Assembly (NCBI GenBank): GCA_044361595.1
Contig: JBIKIN010000020.1
Coordinates: 9,633-73,632, forward strand
Direction: 5' to 3'
Source of the DNA: Pseudopedobacter sp044361595
Lineage (GTDB): Bacteria > Bacteroidota > Bacteroidia > Sphingobacteriales > Sphingobacteriaceae
Length of the DNA stretch: 64,000 bases
The position numbers and the translations under genes are program-made. Below, piece by piece: positions 33,201-40,979 of the stretch. The notes below the pieces were generated by a model. That model searched no databases. It saw only the letters and a list, made by a program, of their open reading frames with translations, and was not told where the DNA came from. How positions within the stretch are numbered: the stretch's first letter is position 1; every line of letters starts with the position of its first letter.

Positions 33201-35824
33201 TAAGACCAAAACCAGTTTCTATATTTTCTCCGGATGTTACCATTGGTTGTTCGCCATTAGCAATTAAATTTACTAATCAATCTAAAGGAATTCCAAACAT
33301 GTACACTTTTGATTTTGGAAATGGAGATAAGATTACCAAAACAGATAATTCAGTTGTAAACTACACTTATCTAACCAATAAAACAGACACTTTTACTGTA
33401 AAATTATATGCTCAAAATGAATGCGGAATAGACTCTTCATTTTACAATATTATAGTATATCCAAATACAATAAAACCAGAGTTAGTAATAGACGGCAATA
33501 GCCGTTTTGGATGTGCACCTCTTAAAGTAAAATTTTATAATAATTCTGAAGGAGCAAATAGTTTTTTATGGGATTTTAATGATGGAACCACCTCTACAAC
33601 CAGTGTATCTCCAGGAACACTAGATCATATTTTCAAAACACCAGGGACGTACATTGTAAAACTAACTGCAACTAACGGTTGCGCAATCGCATCTACAACA
33701 GAAAAAATTACAGTTTATGAACAACCCATCGCATCTTTCCAAAATGACAAATTACAATATTGTGTAGGTGAAGATGTTTTATTTACAAATAGCTCACCTA
33801 GTAATTTTACTTTTATTTGGGATTTTAGTGATGGAATAACAAGCAATGAAGTAAATCCGAAGCATAAATTTTCCAAATCTGGCGATTTTAATGTAAAATT
33901 AACTGCCTTTAAATCTTACCAGGATGGCACATTATGTAGTACAGTAATAAATAAAACCATATCTGTAATTTCTCAACCAATTGCTACTTTTACTACCAAT
34001 AGTAATATTTTAAATTGTGCCCCTTTTACTTTAAAAGTAAACGCAACACCATCAAACTCATCTGGAGGTGTAGAATGGGATTTTGGCGATCCCTCAAGTG
34101 TAAATAATTTATCACAAGGGTTTTCAAGTAGCCACACTTTTACTATTCCTGGTGTTTATAAAATTAAATCTATAGCATATAATAAAACGGGCTGTGCTGA
34201 TTCTACTGAACAAATTATTAGAATTACAGAATCACCTATGGCAGAATTTGAAACTGCAGATACGTTAATTTGTGGTTCTTCAAAAATTATTCAGTTTAAT
34301 AATAAATCAACCTATGGAGGTACTGGAATTCTAAGTTATAGGTGGTACATCAACAATACATTAATCTCTAATCAGAAAAATATAACTTATAATTTTAATA
34401 CTCCTACCAACGTAGTTTTACCATTTATATATGAAGTAAAGTTAATTGTGTTAAGTACTATAGGTTGCCCTGATACAGTTATCCATAAAGTACGATTTAA
34501 TCCAATACCAAAAGCAGATTTTAGTATATCAAAGAATATTGATTGTGCGCCTTTTATTGCTAAAATAATAAATAATTCAACATTTGCAGATAATTTTAAA
34601 TGGTATTTAAATGGAGTATTAGTTTCTACGTTAAGAACCCCTAACTCCATTCTATTAGATATCCCAAATAAAATATTCAATATAAAATTAGTTACTGGAA
34701 ATATCTATGGTTGCAGATTAGATAGCATTGAAAAGACAATTAGTACCTATCCAAAACCCAAAACATTGTTTTCAGTAAACGATAGCGTAAGTTGCAATGG
34801 AAAATTGGATTTAATCACAACCAATAAGAGTTTAGGAGCAGCAAGTTATATTTGGAATTTTGGAGATACTACGCCAGAAAGTACTGCAATTTCCCCTAAA
34901 CACACTTACGGTATTCCTGGCACTTATAAACTAAGGTTAATAAGTTATAATGGTTTTTGTAGAGACACCAGTATTGTTGACATAAAAATTTCACCTGTGC
35001 CAAAGGCAGCCTATATAGTTAATAAAACAGATGGTTGCACAAAATTGGACGTTCAATTTCAAAATATTTCTGATAATGCCAAAACCTATTTATGGGACTT
35101 TGGTGATGGTTCATTCTCTACAAGTAAAAATCCATTACATACATTTAATTACCAAAATTCACCTTTTAGCATAAAACTAATTGCATTTGGAGAAAATGGA
35201 TGTGCAGATACAACTGTTAAAATCAATTTCATAAGAGTTTCTACACCTCCGCAAGCTAATTTCGAGATTCTACCGGATAGTATTATCAAGATACCTGATT
35301 ATACATTTAATTACAAGAACACAAGTAAAGGAAGTCCGGTTAAATTTTTATGGGACTTTGGAAACGGTAAAATATCTAAAGAAGAAAACCCTTCTCATAC
35401 TTATGCAGATACAGGTGCATATAAAGTGAAATTAATTGTCTCAAATATTGAAGGATGTACAGATACAATCTCTAAAATAGTTAAGATAAATGGAGTACCT
35501 GGTTATTTATTTATACCAAACGCTTTTGAGCCAGGTAACGAAAAACAAGAAATTCGAACTTTTAGGATAAAAGGTTCTGGTATGTCTGAGTTTAACATTA
35601 AAATATTTAATAAATGGGGCGAACTAATTTGGCAATCAAATCTCTTGAATAAAGATGGCGAGCCTATAGAAAGTTGGGATGGTACTATGAAAGGATTACC
35701 AGCACCACAAGGTGTTTATGTCTGGTCAGTAAGTGCTAAATTTATTGACGGCAGTATTTGGAAAGGAATGAAATATACTCAAGGCTCTCAATTGCGGACT
35801 GGACCTTTACACTTAATACGATGA
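27299..35824 (+). CDS. Giant PKD-repeat surface protein with type B T9SS (CHU_C) C-terminus
   Basis: 2841-residue predicted secreted protein. A signal peptide (KFLFFTFFLFAAVFQTKFVSA) is followed by Ig-like and PKD domains: the PKD core W[DN]FG/N/S[DN] occurs near residues 144, 1918, 2003, 2090, 2174, 2260, 2519, 2599 and 2684. Residues about 836-1160 and 1203-1527 are an identical duplicated block. The last ~100 residues (from FIPNAFEPGN, with FNKWGELIWQS and PQGVYVWSV) form the gliding-associated CHU_C domain that directs type IX secretion and cell-surface attachment. The porP/sprF-like gene follows with a 4-base ATGA overlap. Likely an adhesin or gliding-related filament; the ligand is unknown. 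Confidence 0.92.
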   Translation: MKNKFLFFTFFLFAAVFQTKFVSAKNISIYTDSDSIKYAGAPSIGISGNKKLEIVSPNAGDSYKWFRNNAVIPGATLSNYTATLIGEYYVEVRKNSTNFTKSNIVKLTEITTIEASFSFTTNGVCTNIPIVFTGTSTGNSLTYEWDFGDPNSGGSNTSTIQNPSHTFVGTIGSGNQNFNVKLTVTDNNGVNSIVTKVITTKQLPDANLGGTGKLTYNGLPYFRVCSPNPSNFTFVNLSSTNNIEYTIDWGDNSPLYTSNNFTSSLTHNYKVGIDTLTYTVKGVNGCVSSQIYYVFVGSNPAGNIVPRGNTTICTDQELTFDISGIDNNTPGTTYKITFNDGTSPITLVHPLIDKFITHKFTKNSCGASSSLANSFTVSFEAANPCGTTPGSAGGIFVSDKPKAQFDIVNQTKICVNNSLTFSNKSTGTSVTSSSCTNGPIIWKITPSTGWSIINGTNGRDFNQTDPTIWQTGGQNLNVRFTQPGEYKISLKIGTTSCGVDSLEKTICVNPTPTAAFDLDKSTGCAPLIVKTTNNSNTPICGNNDYTWSVTYTDSQGCAGTSSFSYLNSTSAKFTNPEFQFNNAGTYSISLTTKNADGTGCSVTSAIKTITVKAKPIVSINGVSSVCLGANLALGSTVKNCYSTIAETYLWSFPGANITSSNDAIPPNINYSTAGTKIITLDVTNECGTTTITKTITVNSAPSVNVISDKILCPSNNQPIIIFTNVSNISGVTYNWTRTAGNIGLIPLTGSSNIPSFNATNSGSTAITSTITVTPTLNGCIGTPVTFTITVNPSSPVANAGVDQKICNKTETVLSGNNPGTFVGTWTRTSGPADIIFEDANKFNTKVTGLTANQTYGFRWTITGIGSCPATFDDVVIFNRPDVTSANAGIDATVCDYVLSPLQNNTFTLQGNLNTSRAYETGTWTILNKPSGNTPTFSNNNPNNKNAILGNLIPGTYELVWTTSNDAGCISSTDNVIIKVYSKPTAGSTTKPTEICTGESITLSNTGAIGEILEWQYSLNINGPWISIPDSKKSSITDANVTTTRYYRFKIVSQSPLCNNTYFYEVGFVKVNLLSVGGTANGAQTLCSKTNSGAVNVSGNIGSVVRWESSSDDITFTAIPNSVNSTYNYSNIPATTYFRAVIKSGTCTEAKSTSVKITLGENAIQAKAGNDQKICNQTEVTLLGNDAGSFLGTWTQISGTAVTFEDANKFNTKVTGLTANQTYGFRWTITGIGSCPATFDDVVIFNRPDVTSANAGIDATVCDYVLSPLQNNTFTLQGNLNTSRAYETGTWTILNKPSGNTPTFSNNNPNNKNAILGNLIPGTYELVWTTSNDAGCISSTDNVIIKVYSKPTAGSTTKPTEICTGESITLSNTGAIGEILEWQYSLNINGPWISIPDSKKSSITDANVTTTRYYRFKIVSQSPLCNNTYFYEVGFVKVNLLSVGGTANGAQTLCSKTNSGAVNVSGNIGSVVRWESSSDDITFTAIPNSVNSTYNYSNIPATTYFRAVIKSGTCTEAKSTSVKITLGENVATANAGPNQTLCNFIGKITLAANSVNDATTKWTQISGPTISFDNDNLANSEVNITQNGTYIFEWEISNSVCLSSKSRVTIFNYPPLVNQITGSSTFCFGQQVTITGNTPTGGDGNYAYSWEKSIDNSSWQVITNETSKNLSFVTQNTIYVRRVVKSNVCLDNSTAVLITVLPTIVNNTVSANQEICIGKASQIITGSTPTGGNNFYAYSWEKSLDDNVWIVIAGITTKDYQPTNVLINTYFRRIVTSNVCIDAQKSTSNIVKITVRPNAISDFTTVATSACIPFNLASVITATAHPNENLSYEWFANGQVIGNTSSFPGYIITNDGDIVKIKLVTISKYGCNSDTKEITFSTTKNVVASFIKDKQKGCGPLTVKFTNNSSPLNGVSYTWDFGNGQTSNLANPPTIIFASHPLNRDTTYIIKLIAKTSCSETLFKDSITVRPKPVSIFSPDVTIGCSPLAIKFTNQSKGIPNMYTFDFGNGDKITKTDNSVVNYTYLTNKTDTFTVKLYAQNECGIDSSFYNIIVYPNTIKPELVIDGNSRFGCAPLKVKFYNNSEGANSFLWDFNDGTTSTTSVSPGTLDHIFKTPGTYIVKLTATNGCAIASTTEKITVYEQPIASFQNDKLQYCVGEDVLFTNSSPSNFTFIWDFSDGITSNEVNPKHKFSKSGDFNVKLTAFKSYQDGTLCSTVINKTISVISQPIATFTTNSNILNCAPFTLKVNATPSNSSGGVEWDFGDPSSVNNLSQGFSSSHTFTIPGVYKIKSIAYNKTGCADSTEQIIRITESPMAEFETADTLICGSSKIIQFNNKSTYGGTGILSYRWYINNTLISNQKNITYNFNTPTNVVLPFIYEVKLIVLSTIGCPDTVIHKVRFNPIPKADFSISKNIDCAPFIAKIINNSTFADNFKWYLNGVLVSTLRTPNSILLDIPNKIFNIKLVTGNIYGCRLDSIEKTISTYPKPKTLFSVNDSVSCNGKLDLITTNKSLGAASYIWNFGDTTPESTAISPKHTYGIPGTYKLRLISYNGFCRDTSIVDIKISPVPKAAYIVNKTDGCTKLDVQFQNISDNAKTYLWDFGDGSFSTSKNPLHTFNYQNSPFSIKLIAFGENGCADTTVKINFIRVSTPPQANFEILPDSIIKIPDYTFNYKNTSKGSPVKFLWDFGNGKISKEENPSHTYADTGAYKVKLIVSNIEGCTDTISKIVKINGVPGYLFIPNAFEPGNEKQEIRTFRIKGSGMSEFNIKIFNKWGELIWQSNLLNKDGEPIESWDGTMKGLPAPQGVYVWSVSAKFIDGSIWKGMKYTQGSQLRTGPLHLIR
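29804..30780 (+). repeat. Copy 1 of a 977-base direct repeat in the giant gene
   Basis: Runs from TTTGAAGATGCTAATAAATT to ACTTTAGGTGAAAA. Every stretch compared by eye is identical to copy 2, 1101 bases downstream. The offset is 367 codons, so the frame is kept. It encodes two to three Ig-like modules. Confidence 0.95.
30905..31881 (+). repeat. Copy 2 of the 977-base direct repeat
   Basis: Appears identical to 29804-30780. The 124 bases before each copy are related but diverged (DQKICNKTETVLSGN versus DQKICNQTEVTLLGN), so the underlying 1101-base unit is older than the identical part. This suggests recent gene conversion or a new unequal crossover rather than a simple fresh duplication. Confidence 0.95.
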
Positions 35825-36843
35825 TTAAAAAGTTATTATTAATACTTTCATTTTTATTCTTAGATTATTTATCCAATGCTCAGGATCATATATATTCTCA
35901 ATTTTATAATGCTCCGCAATATTTAAATCCGGCTTTAAATGGTCAGTTTAATGGTGATTTTAGATTAAATGCTATATATAGAAACCAATGGTCTAACATT
36001 GCGGGACCATTAACCTATTTTACATTTGCTACAGATATTAGTGTGCCTGAATTTGGTGGTGGTTTTGGGGCAATAGTAACCAAATCAAGTGAAGGAACTG
36101 CTTATCTAAATAAGACAAATTTCTCTGGTATATATTCTTATTCTGTTGATTTTGGAAATACTGGGAATTTATCTTTTGGAATACAAGGAGGGATTACAAA
36201 CAGAAAAATTGATCAAAACAAATTAATTTATTTTGATCAGCTAAATAATGATGGAATTATTTTTGGTGGGATTTCTTCGGCTAGCCCACTTGAATTTAAT
36301 AATAAATTCTTTTTTGATTCAGGTGTTGGAATTAATTTAATAGTAGGTAATCTAATGTTTGGTGCAGCAGGAAACCATCTCAATAAACCTAATGAATCAT
36401 TTACAGGCACTTCGTCTCCCCTACCAATGCGCATAAACGGATATGCTAGCTATAAGTTTATTCTAGACTACTATGATGATGAGGATAGTCCATCTCTTAC
36501 TCCTTCGGTTTTATATTATTCACAAGCAGAATTAAAATCAATAAGTTTAGGATTTCAAGTTAAAAATAAAAGTGTAAATGTGGGTTTATGGTACAGGGGT
36601 GATAATAAACAAAGAGATGCAGTTGTTTTTTCAATCATTTTAGATTTATTCAATAAGCAGGATTATTATGATAAGGTACGTCTTGGTTTTAGCCATGATG
36701 CAACATCATCAAGATTAGGTTATGGTAATACAGCAGGAACTACAGAAGGTTCATTGATCTATGAAACAACTTTGTCTAGATTTTCAAATAACCGCGGTTC
36801 TAGATTTAATAACAATAGTAGAAAATGTTACGATTTTTATTAA
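35821..36843 (+). CDS. PorP/SprF family type IX secretion membrane protein
   Basis: 340-residue outer-membrane beta-barrel of the PorP/SprF family, which pairs with individual T9SS CHU_C cargo proteins and helps attach them at the surface. I place the start at the ATG at 35821 (MIKKLLLILSFLFLDYLSNA signal peptide); an open frame extends further upstream but only inside the previous gene. Family hallmarks: DHIYSQFYNAPQYLNPALNG, RLNAIYRNQWSNI, and a C-terminal KVRLGFSHDATSSRLG. The start overlaps the stop of the giant gene (ATGA), so cargo and partner are translationally coupled. Confidence 0.94.
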   Translation: MIKKLLLILSFLFLDYLSNAQDHIYSQFYNAPQYLNPALNGQFNGDFRLNAIYRNQWSNIAGPLTYFTFATDISVPEFGGGFGAIVTKSSEGTAYLNKTNFSGIYSYSVDFGNTGNLSFGIQGGITNRKIDQNKLIYFDQLNNDGIIFGGISSASPLEFNNKFFFDSGVGINLIVGNLMFGAAGNHLNKPNESFTGTSSPLPMRINGYASYKFILDYYDDEDSPSLTPSVLYYSQAELKSISLGFQVKNKSVNVGLWYRGDNKQRDAVVFSIILDLFNKQDYYDKVRLGFSHDATSSRLGYGNTAGTTEGSLIYETTLSRFSNNRGSRFNNNSRKCYDFY

Positions 36844-36854
36844 TCAATAAAGAA

Positions 36855-38177
36855 TCAATCATCCAACCCAATCTTATACTTTCTTCCTTTTATCTTTTCG
36901 TTTTTAATAGCATTGATGGCTTGGTGAGCTTTTTTTCTGCTCACAGCAACGTAGCTCATGTGGTCAAAAATTTCTATTAAGCCAATTTCTTCCTTTTGTA
37001 AATTTGCTTTCTTGTATAACAAGCCTACCACATCAATTTTATTGACTTTATCTTTTTTACCAGCGGCTACATAAATAGTTGCCCATTTGCTAGCATCAAA
37101 CATTTTGAAGTCTTCAATTTCTGTAATTTCTTGTATCGGCGCAGTCACATAATCTGGAGCATATTCGTCATCAGCAAGAAGCAAATATGCTTTACCGCTA
37201 GCTTTCATTCGGGCTGTACGACCGTTTCTGTGTGTAAAAGATTCTTGCGTAAATGGGATTTGATAATGGATAACTTGCTGCACATCTGGAATATCAAGGC
37301 CTCGAGAAGCTAAATCTGTTGTCACTAAAACGGCATGAGTACCATTTCTAAATTTAACCAAAGCTTTTTCTCTATCGGGCTGATCCATACCGCCATGATA
37401 AATTCCATTACTCAAGCCTTTGTCCCACAATAAATCGCTCACTCTTTCTGCTGCTTCGCGATGATTACAAAATATCAGACTTGGACCTTCTGGATGTTCC
37501 GAAACTACTTGCATCAAGAGTTTCAATTTATCTTTAGATTTGGTATGCAAAACCTTTAAATCTAAATCTGGAGCATGGCTCTCTTGATTTAAGAAGTTAA
37601 CCATGGCTAAGTTATTTACCTGTGCAAATTCAGGAATTTCTTCCATTTGAGTTGCCGAGGTTAATATTTTCTGTTTAACGTTAACTAGGTTCTCAATAAT
37701 CATTTCCATCTCTACCTGAAAACCCATTTCTAAAGACTTATCAAACTCGTCTAAAACTAAAAATTTAACTTCTGTAGGATCAAAATTTTCATTTCTGATG
37801 TGGTAAGATATTTTTCCAGGAGTGCCAATAATTACAGATGGCGTTTCTGATAGACTTAAACTTTCTGTTTTGGTAGAATGACCACCATAAATACAAGTAA
37901 CTTTAAAGCCCGATTGTAACGAGCGGAAAACTTGCTCTATTTGTAAAGCTAGTTCTCTAGTAGGAACAATAATTAAAGCTTGAACTTGTCCAATATCTCC
38001 TTTTAATTGCGTAATTATTGGCAGCAAAAAAGCCAATGTTTTGCCAGAACCAGTTGCAGAAAGTACCATCACATCTTTTTGGGCATCTATAGCTTTTTGT
38101 GTGGCATGTTGCATTGGGTTTAAGGCAGTAATGTTTAACCGACTTAAAATTTGAGGAATAGAGATAAGATTTGTCAT
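36855..38177 (-). CDS. DEAD-box RNA helicase, DbpA-like (DEFD variant)
   Basis: 440-residue ATP-dependent RNA helicase. Q-motif region LNPMQHATQKAI; motif I SATGSGKT (40-47); motif Ia PTRELALQ; motif II is DEFD at 143-146 in place of DEAD; motif III SAT; motif VI HRNGRTARM. The C-terminal ~75 residues (KIDVVGLLYKKANLQKEEIG and SYVAVSRKKAHQAI) match the DbpA RNA-binding domain, which in E. coli recognises helix 92 of 23S rRNA. A role in large-subunit assembly is inferred. It converges on the porP/sprF gene and is divergent from the TrmH-like gene. Confidence 0.9.
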   Translation of the reverse strand: MTNLISIPQILSRLNITALNPMQHATQKAIDAQKDVMVLSATGSGKTLAFLLPIITQLKGDIGQVQALIIVPTRELALQIEQVFRSLQSGFKVTCIYGGHSTKTESLSLSETPSVIIGTPGKISYHIRNENFDPTEVKFLVLDEFDKSLEMGFQVEMEMIIENLVNVKQKILTSATQMEEIPEFAQVNNLAMVNFLNQESHAPDLDLKVLHTKSKDKLKLLMQVVSEHPEGPSLIFCNHREAAERVSDLLWDKGLSNGIYHGGMDQPDREKALVKFRNGTHAVLVTTDLASRGLDIPDVQQVIHYQIPFTQESFTHRNGRTARMKASGKAYLLLADDEYAPDYVTAPIQEITEIEDFKMFDASKWATIYVAAGKKDKVNKIDVVGLLYKKANLQKEEIGLIEIFDHMSYVAVSRKKAHQAINAIKNEKIKGRKYKIGLDD

Positions 38178-38234
38178 CTGCGCAAATATCCAATAAATTA
38201 TTTGTTAAATCTGTATTTGCTTTTGCACTTAACT

Positions 38235-38242
38235 TATATTTG
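38235..38242 (+). promoter_or_regulatory. Bacteroidota -7 box (TATATTTG) for the TrmH-like gene
   Basis: TATATTTG fits TAnnTTTG and ends 4 bases before the ATG at 38247, which would make the transcript close to leaderless. It lies in the divergent gap with the helicase gene and supports the shorter start chosen for the methyltransferase. Confidence 0.45.
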
Positions 38243-38246
38243 TAGC

Positions 38247-38780
38247 ATGAGAAAACTAAAATTGGACGAATTAAACCGACCAAGTGTAGAAGAATTTAAA
38301 GAACAGGATAAACTGCCCGTTATCGTGGTATTAGATAATGTACGTAGCTTAAACAATGTAGGGTCGGCATTTAGAACAGCCGATGGTTTTGCCGTTGAAG
38401 CTATTTATTTATGCGGTATAACTGCCCAGCCTCCACATCGCGAAATAGAAAAAACAGCTTTAGGTGCTACGCAATCTATAACATGGAAGTACTTTGAACA
38501 TGTTTTAGATGCAGTAAATCATTTGAAAGAAAACAATTATCAAATTGTAGCTATAGAACAAGCTGAAAATAGCATCAGCCTAACCGATTTTGAACCAACG
38601 CCTTTAGAAAAATACGCTTTCTTTTTTGGTAACGAAGTTAATGGGGTAAGCGATGAAGTAATGCAAAACATGGATTGCTGCATAGAAATACCTCAGTTTG
38701 GAACTAAACATTCTTTCAATATTGTAATAAGTACAGGAATTGTTCTTTGGGATTTTTATAGTAAATATGTGAAGCTGTAA
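38247..38780 (+). CDS. TrmH/SpoU family RNA 2'-O-methyltransferase
   Basis: 177-residue SPOUT-fold methyltransferase. Motif 1 VVLDNVRSLNNVGSAFRTAD, motif 2 FFFGNEVNGVSDEV, motif 3 IPQFGTKHSFNIVISTGI, i.e. the trefoil-knot SAM site of TrmH-like enzymes. The target (tRNA or rRNA ribose) cannot be told from sequence. The open frame reaches back to 38151, but the ATG at 38247, just after the -7 box, gives the normal family start MRKLKLDELNRP. It converges with rlpA, 18 bases apart. Confidence 0.92.
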   Translation: MRKLKLDELNRPSVEEFKEQDKLPVIVVLDNVRSLNNVGSAFRTADGFAVEAIYLCGITAQPPHREIEKTALGATQSITWKYFEHVLDAVNHLKENNYQIVAIEQAENSISLTDFEPTPLEKYAFFFGNEVNGVSDEVMQNMDCCIEIPQFGTKHSFNIVISTGIVLWDFYSKYVKL

Positions 38781-38798
38781 GTAGGAAATAAAAGATTT

Positions 38799-39164
38799 TT
38801 ACTTTTTCTTCTTTTTGTAAGTAATCTTAACATTCCCTACTCCTGAATCAACAATATCAATTTTTTTTGCTGCTCTTTTAGATAAATCTATAATTCTACC
38901 GGCAACAAAAGGTCCTCTATCGTTAATTTTGACTTTTACCGTTTTACCATTATTCAAATTGGTCACTTTTACTTTGGTGCCAAAAGCTAAGGTTTTATGA
39001 GCAGCGGTTAATTTAGAGTTTCTAAATGTTTCTCCTGATGCTGTTTTTTTACCATTAAATTTATCGGCATAAAAAGATGCCTTACCGGTTTGAGTTGCTT
39101 TGGGAGAACAGGCAAAGAATAATAAGCAAGTTAAGATCAGAAAAGTAGAGTGAATCATTTTCAT
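38799..39164 (-). CDS. rlpA: Septal-ring lytic transglycosylase RlpA-like lipoprotein
   Basis: 121-residue small RlpA (double-psi beta-barrel) protein. An N-terminal signal with a lipobox-like Cys (LILTCLLFFAC) suggests a lipoprotein. The barrel holds GKASFYADKFNGKKTASGE, LAFGTKVKVTNL, and VKINDRGPFVAGRIIDLS, which carries the conserved RGP...R.IDLS catalytic-site block. The SPOR domain of larger RlpA proteins is missing, as is usual for short Bacteroidota versions. The C-terminus is lysine-rich. Confidence 0.9.
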   Translation of the reverse strand: MKMIHSTFLILTCLLFFACSPKATQTGKASFYADKFNGKKTASGETFRNSKLTAAHKTLAFGTKVKVTNLNNGKTVKVKINDRGPFVAGRIIDLSKRAAKKIDIVDSGVGNVKITYKKKKK

Positions 39165-39224
39165 GTTAAAAAGGTAAAAACAATAAAATAGATTATAAAT
39201 TCAAAACGATTAACATATTAACAA

Positions 39225-39360
39225 AAAAGCCGTTTTAAAAAAAGGTTTGTCATGTTGTCCACCGCGGCGGATCAGCATATCAATTGAAGGTTATGAATTT
39301 TATAGATCAGTTAGCAGAATCTTCAAGTAGGATTCTGAAATAAATTCAGAATGACTTGTG
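39225..39360. repeat. Repeat-like spacer between rlpA and eno
   Basis: Contains TGTCCACCGCGGCGGATCAG (a CCGCGG palindrome) and GTAGGATTCTGAAATAAATT followed by CAGAATGAC, a hairpin with GATTCTGAA/TTCAGAATG arms. Both resemble the dispersed fragments at 795-985. A half-copy of the eno terminator stem (AAAAAAGCCGTTTT) lies at 39223-39236. Confidence 0.5.
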
Positions 39361-39382
39361 CTTTTTGAGAAGCTAAAGAAAA

Positions 39383-39414
39383 CAAAAAAGCCGTTTTCAT
39401 TTCTGAAAACGGCT
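39383..39414 (-). terminator. Rho-independent terminator of eno
   Basis: Stem AGCCGTTTTCA/TGAAAACGGCT with a 4-base loop; on the minus strand it is followed by a run of T (AAAAAA at 39384-39389 on the plus strand). It lies 45 bases after the eno stop. Confidence 0.85.
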
Positions 39415-39458
39415 CTATCTTAATTATTGAATCTAAAATCTAGCTTCTGTTAGAAAAA

Positions 39459-40763
39459 CTATTTCGCTCTATTCTTGAAAAATCTAAAATCTTTACCAAT
39501 AAATTTGGCTTGCTTCCCTAGTTCTTCTTCAATACGTAATAACTGATTGTATTTTGCAATCCTATCAGAACGAGAAGCAGAACCCGTTTTAATTTGACCG
39601 CAATTTAAAGCCACAGCTAAATCTGCAATAGTAACATCTTCAGTTTCGCCAGAACGGTGAGACATTACAGATGTATAATTTGCATGCTGAGCCATAGAAA
39701 CCGCATTGATAGTCTCTGTAAGCGATCCAATTTGGTTAACCTTTACTAGTATTGAGTTAGCCGTATCGTTATCAATACCTTGCTTTAAACGAGTTACATT
39801 AGTTACAAATAAATCATCACCTACCAATTGTACTTTATCGCCAATTCTTTCGGTTAATAATTTCCAACCATCCCAATCATTCTCATCCATACCATCCTCA
39901 ATAGAAATGATTGGATATTTTTCAGTTAAAGAAGTTAAGTAATCTACCTGTTCTGCACTAGTTCTTTTTGCTCCGTTAGGACCTTCAAACTTAGAATAAT
40001 CGTAAATGCCATCTTTATAAAATTCAGAGGCAGCACAATCAAAAGCTAAACAAATATCAACTCCTGGCTTGTAACCAGCTTTTTCTATCGCTTGCATAAT
40101 GGTTTCAACGCCATCTTCGGTACCATCAAAAGTTGGAGCAAAACCACCTTCATCGCCTACAGCTGTAGATAAACCTCTATCGTGTAAAATCGCTTTTAAA
40201 TTATGGAAAACTTCTGTTCCCCAACGTAAAGCCTCAGAAAAAGATGAAGCGCCTACTGGCATAATCATAAATTCTTGAAAAGCTATTGGAGCATCAGAAT
40301 GCGAACCGCCGTTTACAATATTCATCATTGGGATTGGTAAAGTATTGGCATTTACACCACCAATGTAACGGTATAAAGGCTGACGACTTTCTTGTGCTGC
40401 TGCTTTAGCTACAGCTAAAGAAACACCTAAAATAGCGTTTGCCCCTAAATTTCCTTTATTTTCTGTTCCGTCTAAATCAATCATTAATTGATCTATGGCA
40501 TTTTGTTCAAAAACATCAATACCTCTTAAGGCCTCAGCAATTTTCTCATTTACATTGGCAACGGCCTTTAAAACGCCCTTACCTAAATAAACACTTTTAT
40601 CTTTATCGCGAAGCTCAACTGCTTCATATTGTCCGGTTGAGGCACCAGATGGAACTGCTGCTCTTCCTAAAATTCCGTTTTCGGTTATTACATCTACTTC
40701 AATAGTAGGATTTCCTCTACTATCTAGGATTTGTCTTGCGTGTACATCAAGAATTAAACTCAT
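39459..40763 (-). CDS. eno: Enolase
   Basis: Enolase converts 2-phosphoglycerate to phosphoenolpyruvate in glycolysis. 434 residues, standard. Visible family blocks: HARQILDSRGNPTIEVDV, AVPSGASTG, the metal ligands in DCAASEFY, ISIEDGMDENDW and LVGDDLFVTN, the catalytic KVNQIGSLTET and SVMSHRSGETED. All expected active-site residues seen. It is a single-gene unit with a TATATTTG box about 80 bases upstream and a strong terminator. Confidence 0.98.
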   Translation of the reverse strand: MSLILDVHARQILDSRGNPTIEVDVITENGILGRAAVPSGASTGQYEAVELRDKDKSVYLGKGVLKAVANVNEKIAEALRGIDVFEQNAIDQLMIDLDGTENKGNLGANAILGVSLAVAKAAAQESRQPLYRYIGGVNANTLPIPMMNIVNGGSHSDAPIAFQEFMIMPVGASSFSEALRWGTEVFHNLKAILHDRGLSTAVGDEGGFAPTFDGTEDGVETIMQAIEKAGYKPGVDICLAFDCAASEFYKDGIYDYSKFEGPNGAKRTSAEQVDYLTSLTEKYPIISIEDGMDENDWDGWKLLTERIGDKVQLVGDDLFVTNVTRLKQGIDNDTANSILVKVNQIGSLTETINAVSMAQHANYTSVMSHRSGETEDVTIADLAVALNCGQIKTGSASRSDRIAKYNQLLRIEEELGKQAKFIGKDFRFFKNRAK

Positions 40764-40842
40764 GGTATTTTTATTTTAAATGATTATTCGGTTTACACTT
40801 AGTGTTAAAATTACACTAAATTATATATTTTATATGTATTGG

Positions 40843-40850
40843 CAAATATA
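40843..40850 (-). promoter_or_regulatory. Bacteroidota -7 box (TATATTTG) for eno
   Basis: On the minus strand TATATTTG fits TAnnTTTG and leaves a leader of about 75 bases. The leader contains an inverted repeat TAGTGT/ACACTA (40800-40818), which could be an operator or a hairpin. Confidence 0.4.
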
Positions 40851-40979
40851 ATAATTGTTAACAATACGTTAATCTTTATCAAATTACTATTTTGTGTCAA
40901 AATATTATAAATTTAAATCAATGTAAATCATAACATTATAAAAATTAATTAAACTAAAATATAAATTAAATAGATTGCT

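Noticed and set aside
35758..35820. Longer N-terminus for the PorP/SprF gene
   Set aside because: The extension lies inside the preceding gene; ATG 35821 gives a clean signal peptide and the ATGA overlap.
38151..38246. Longer start for the TrmH-like gene
   Set aside because: ATG 38247 follows a -7 box and gives the family-typical N-terminus; the extension overlaps the divergent helicase gene.
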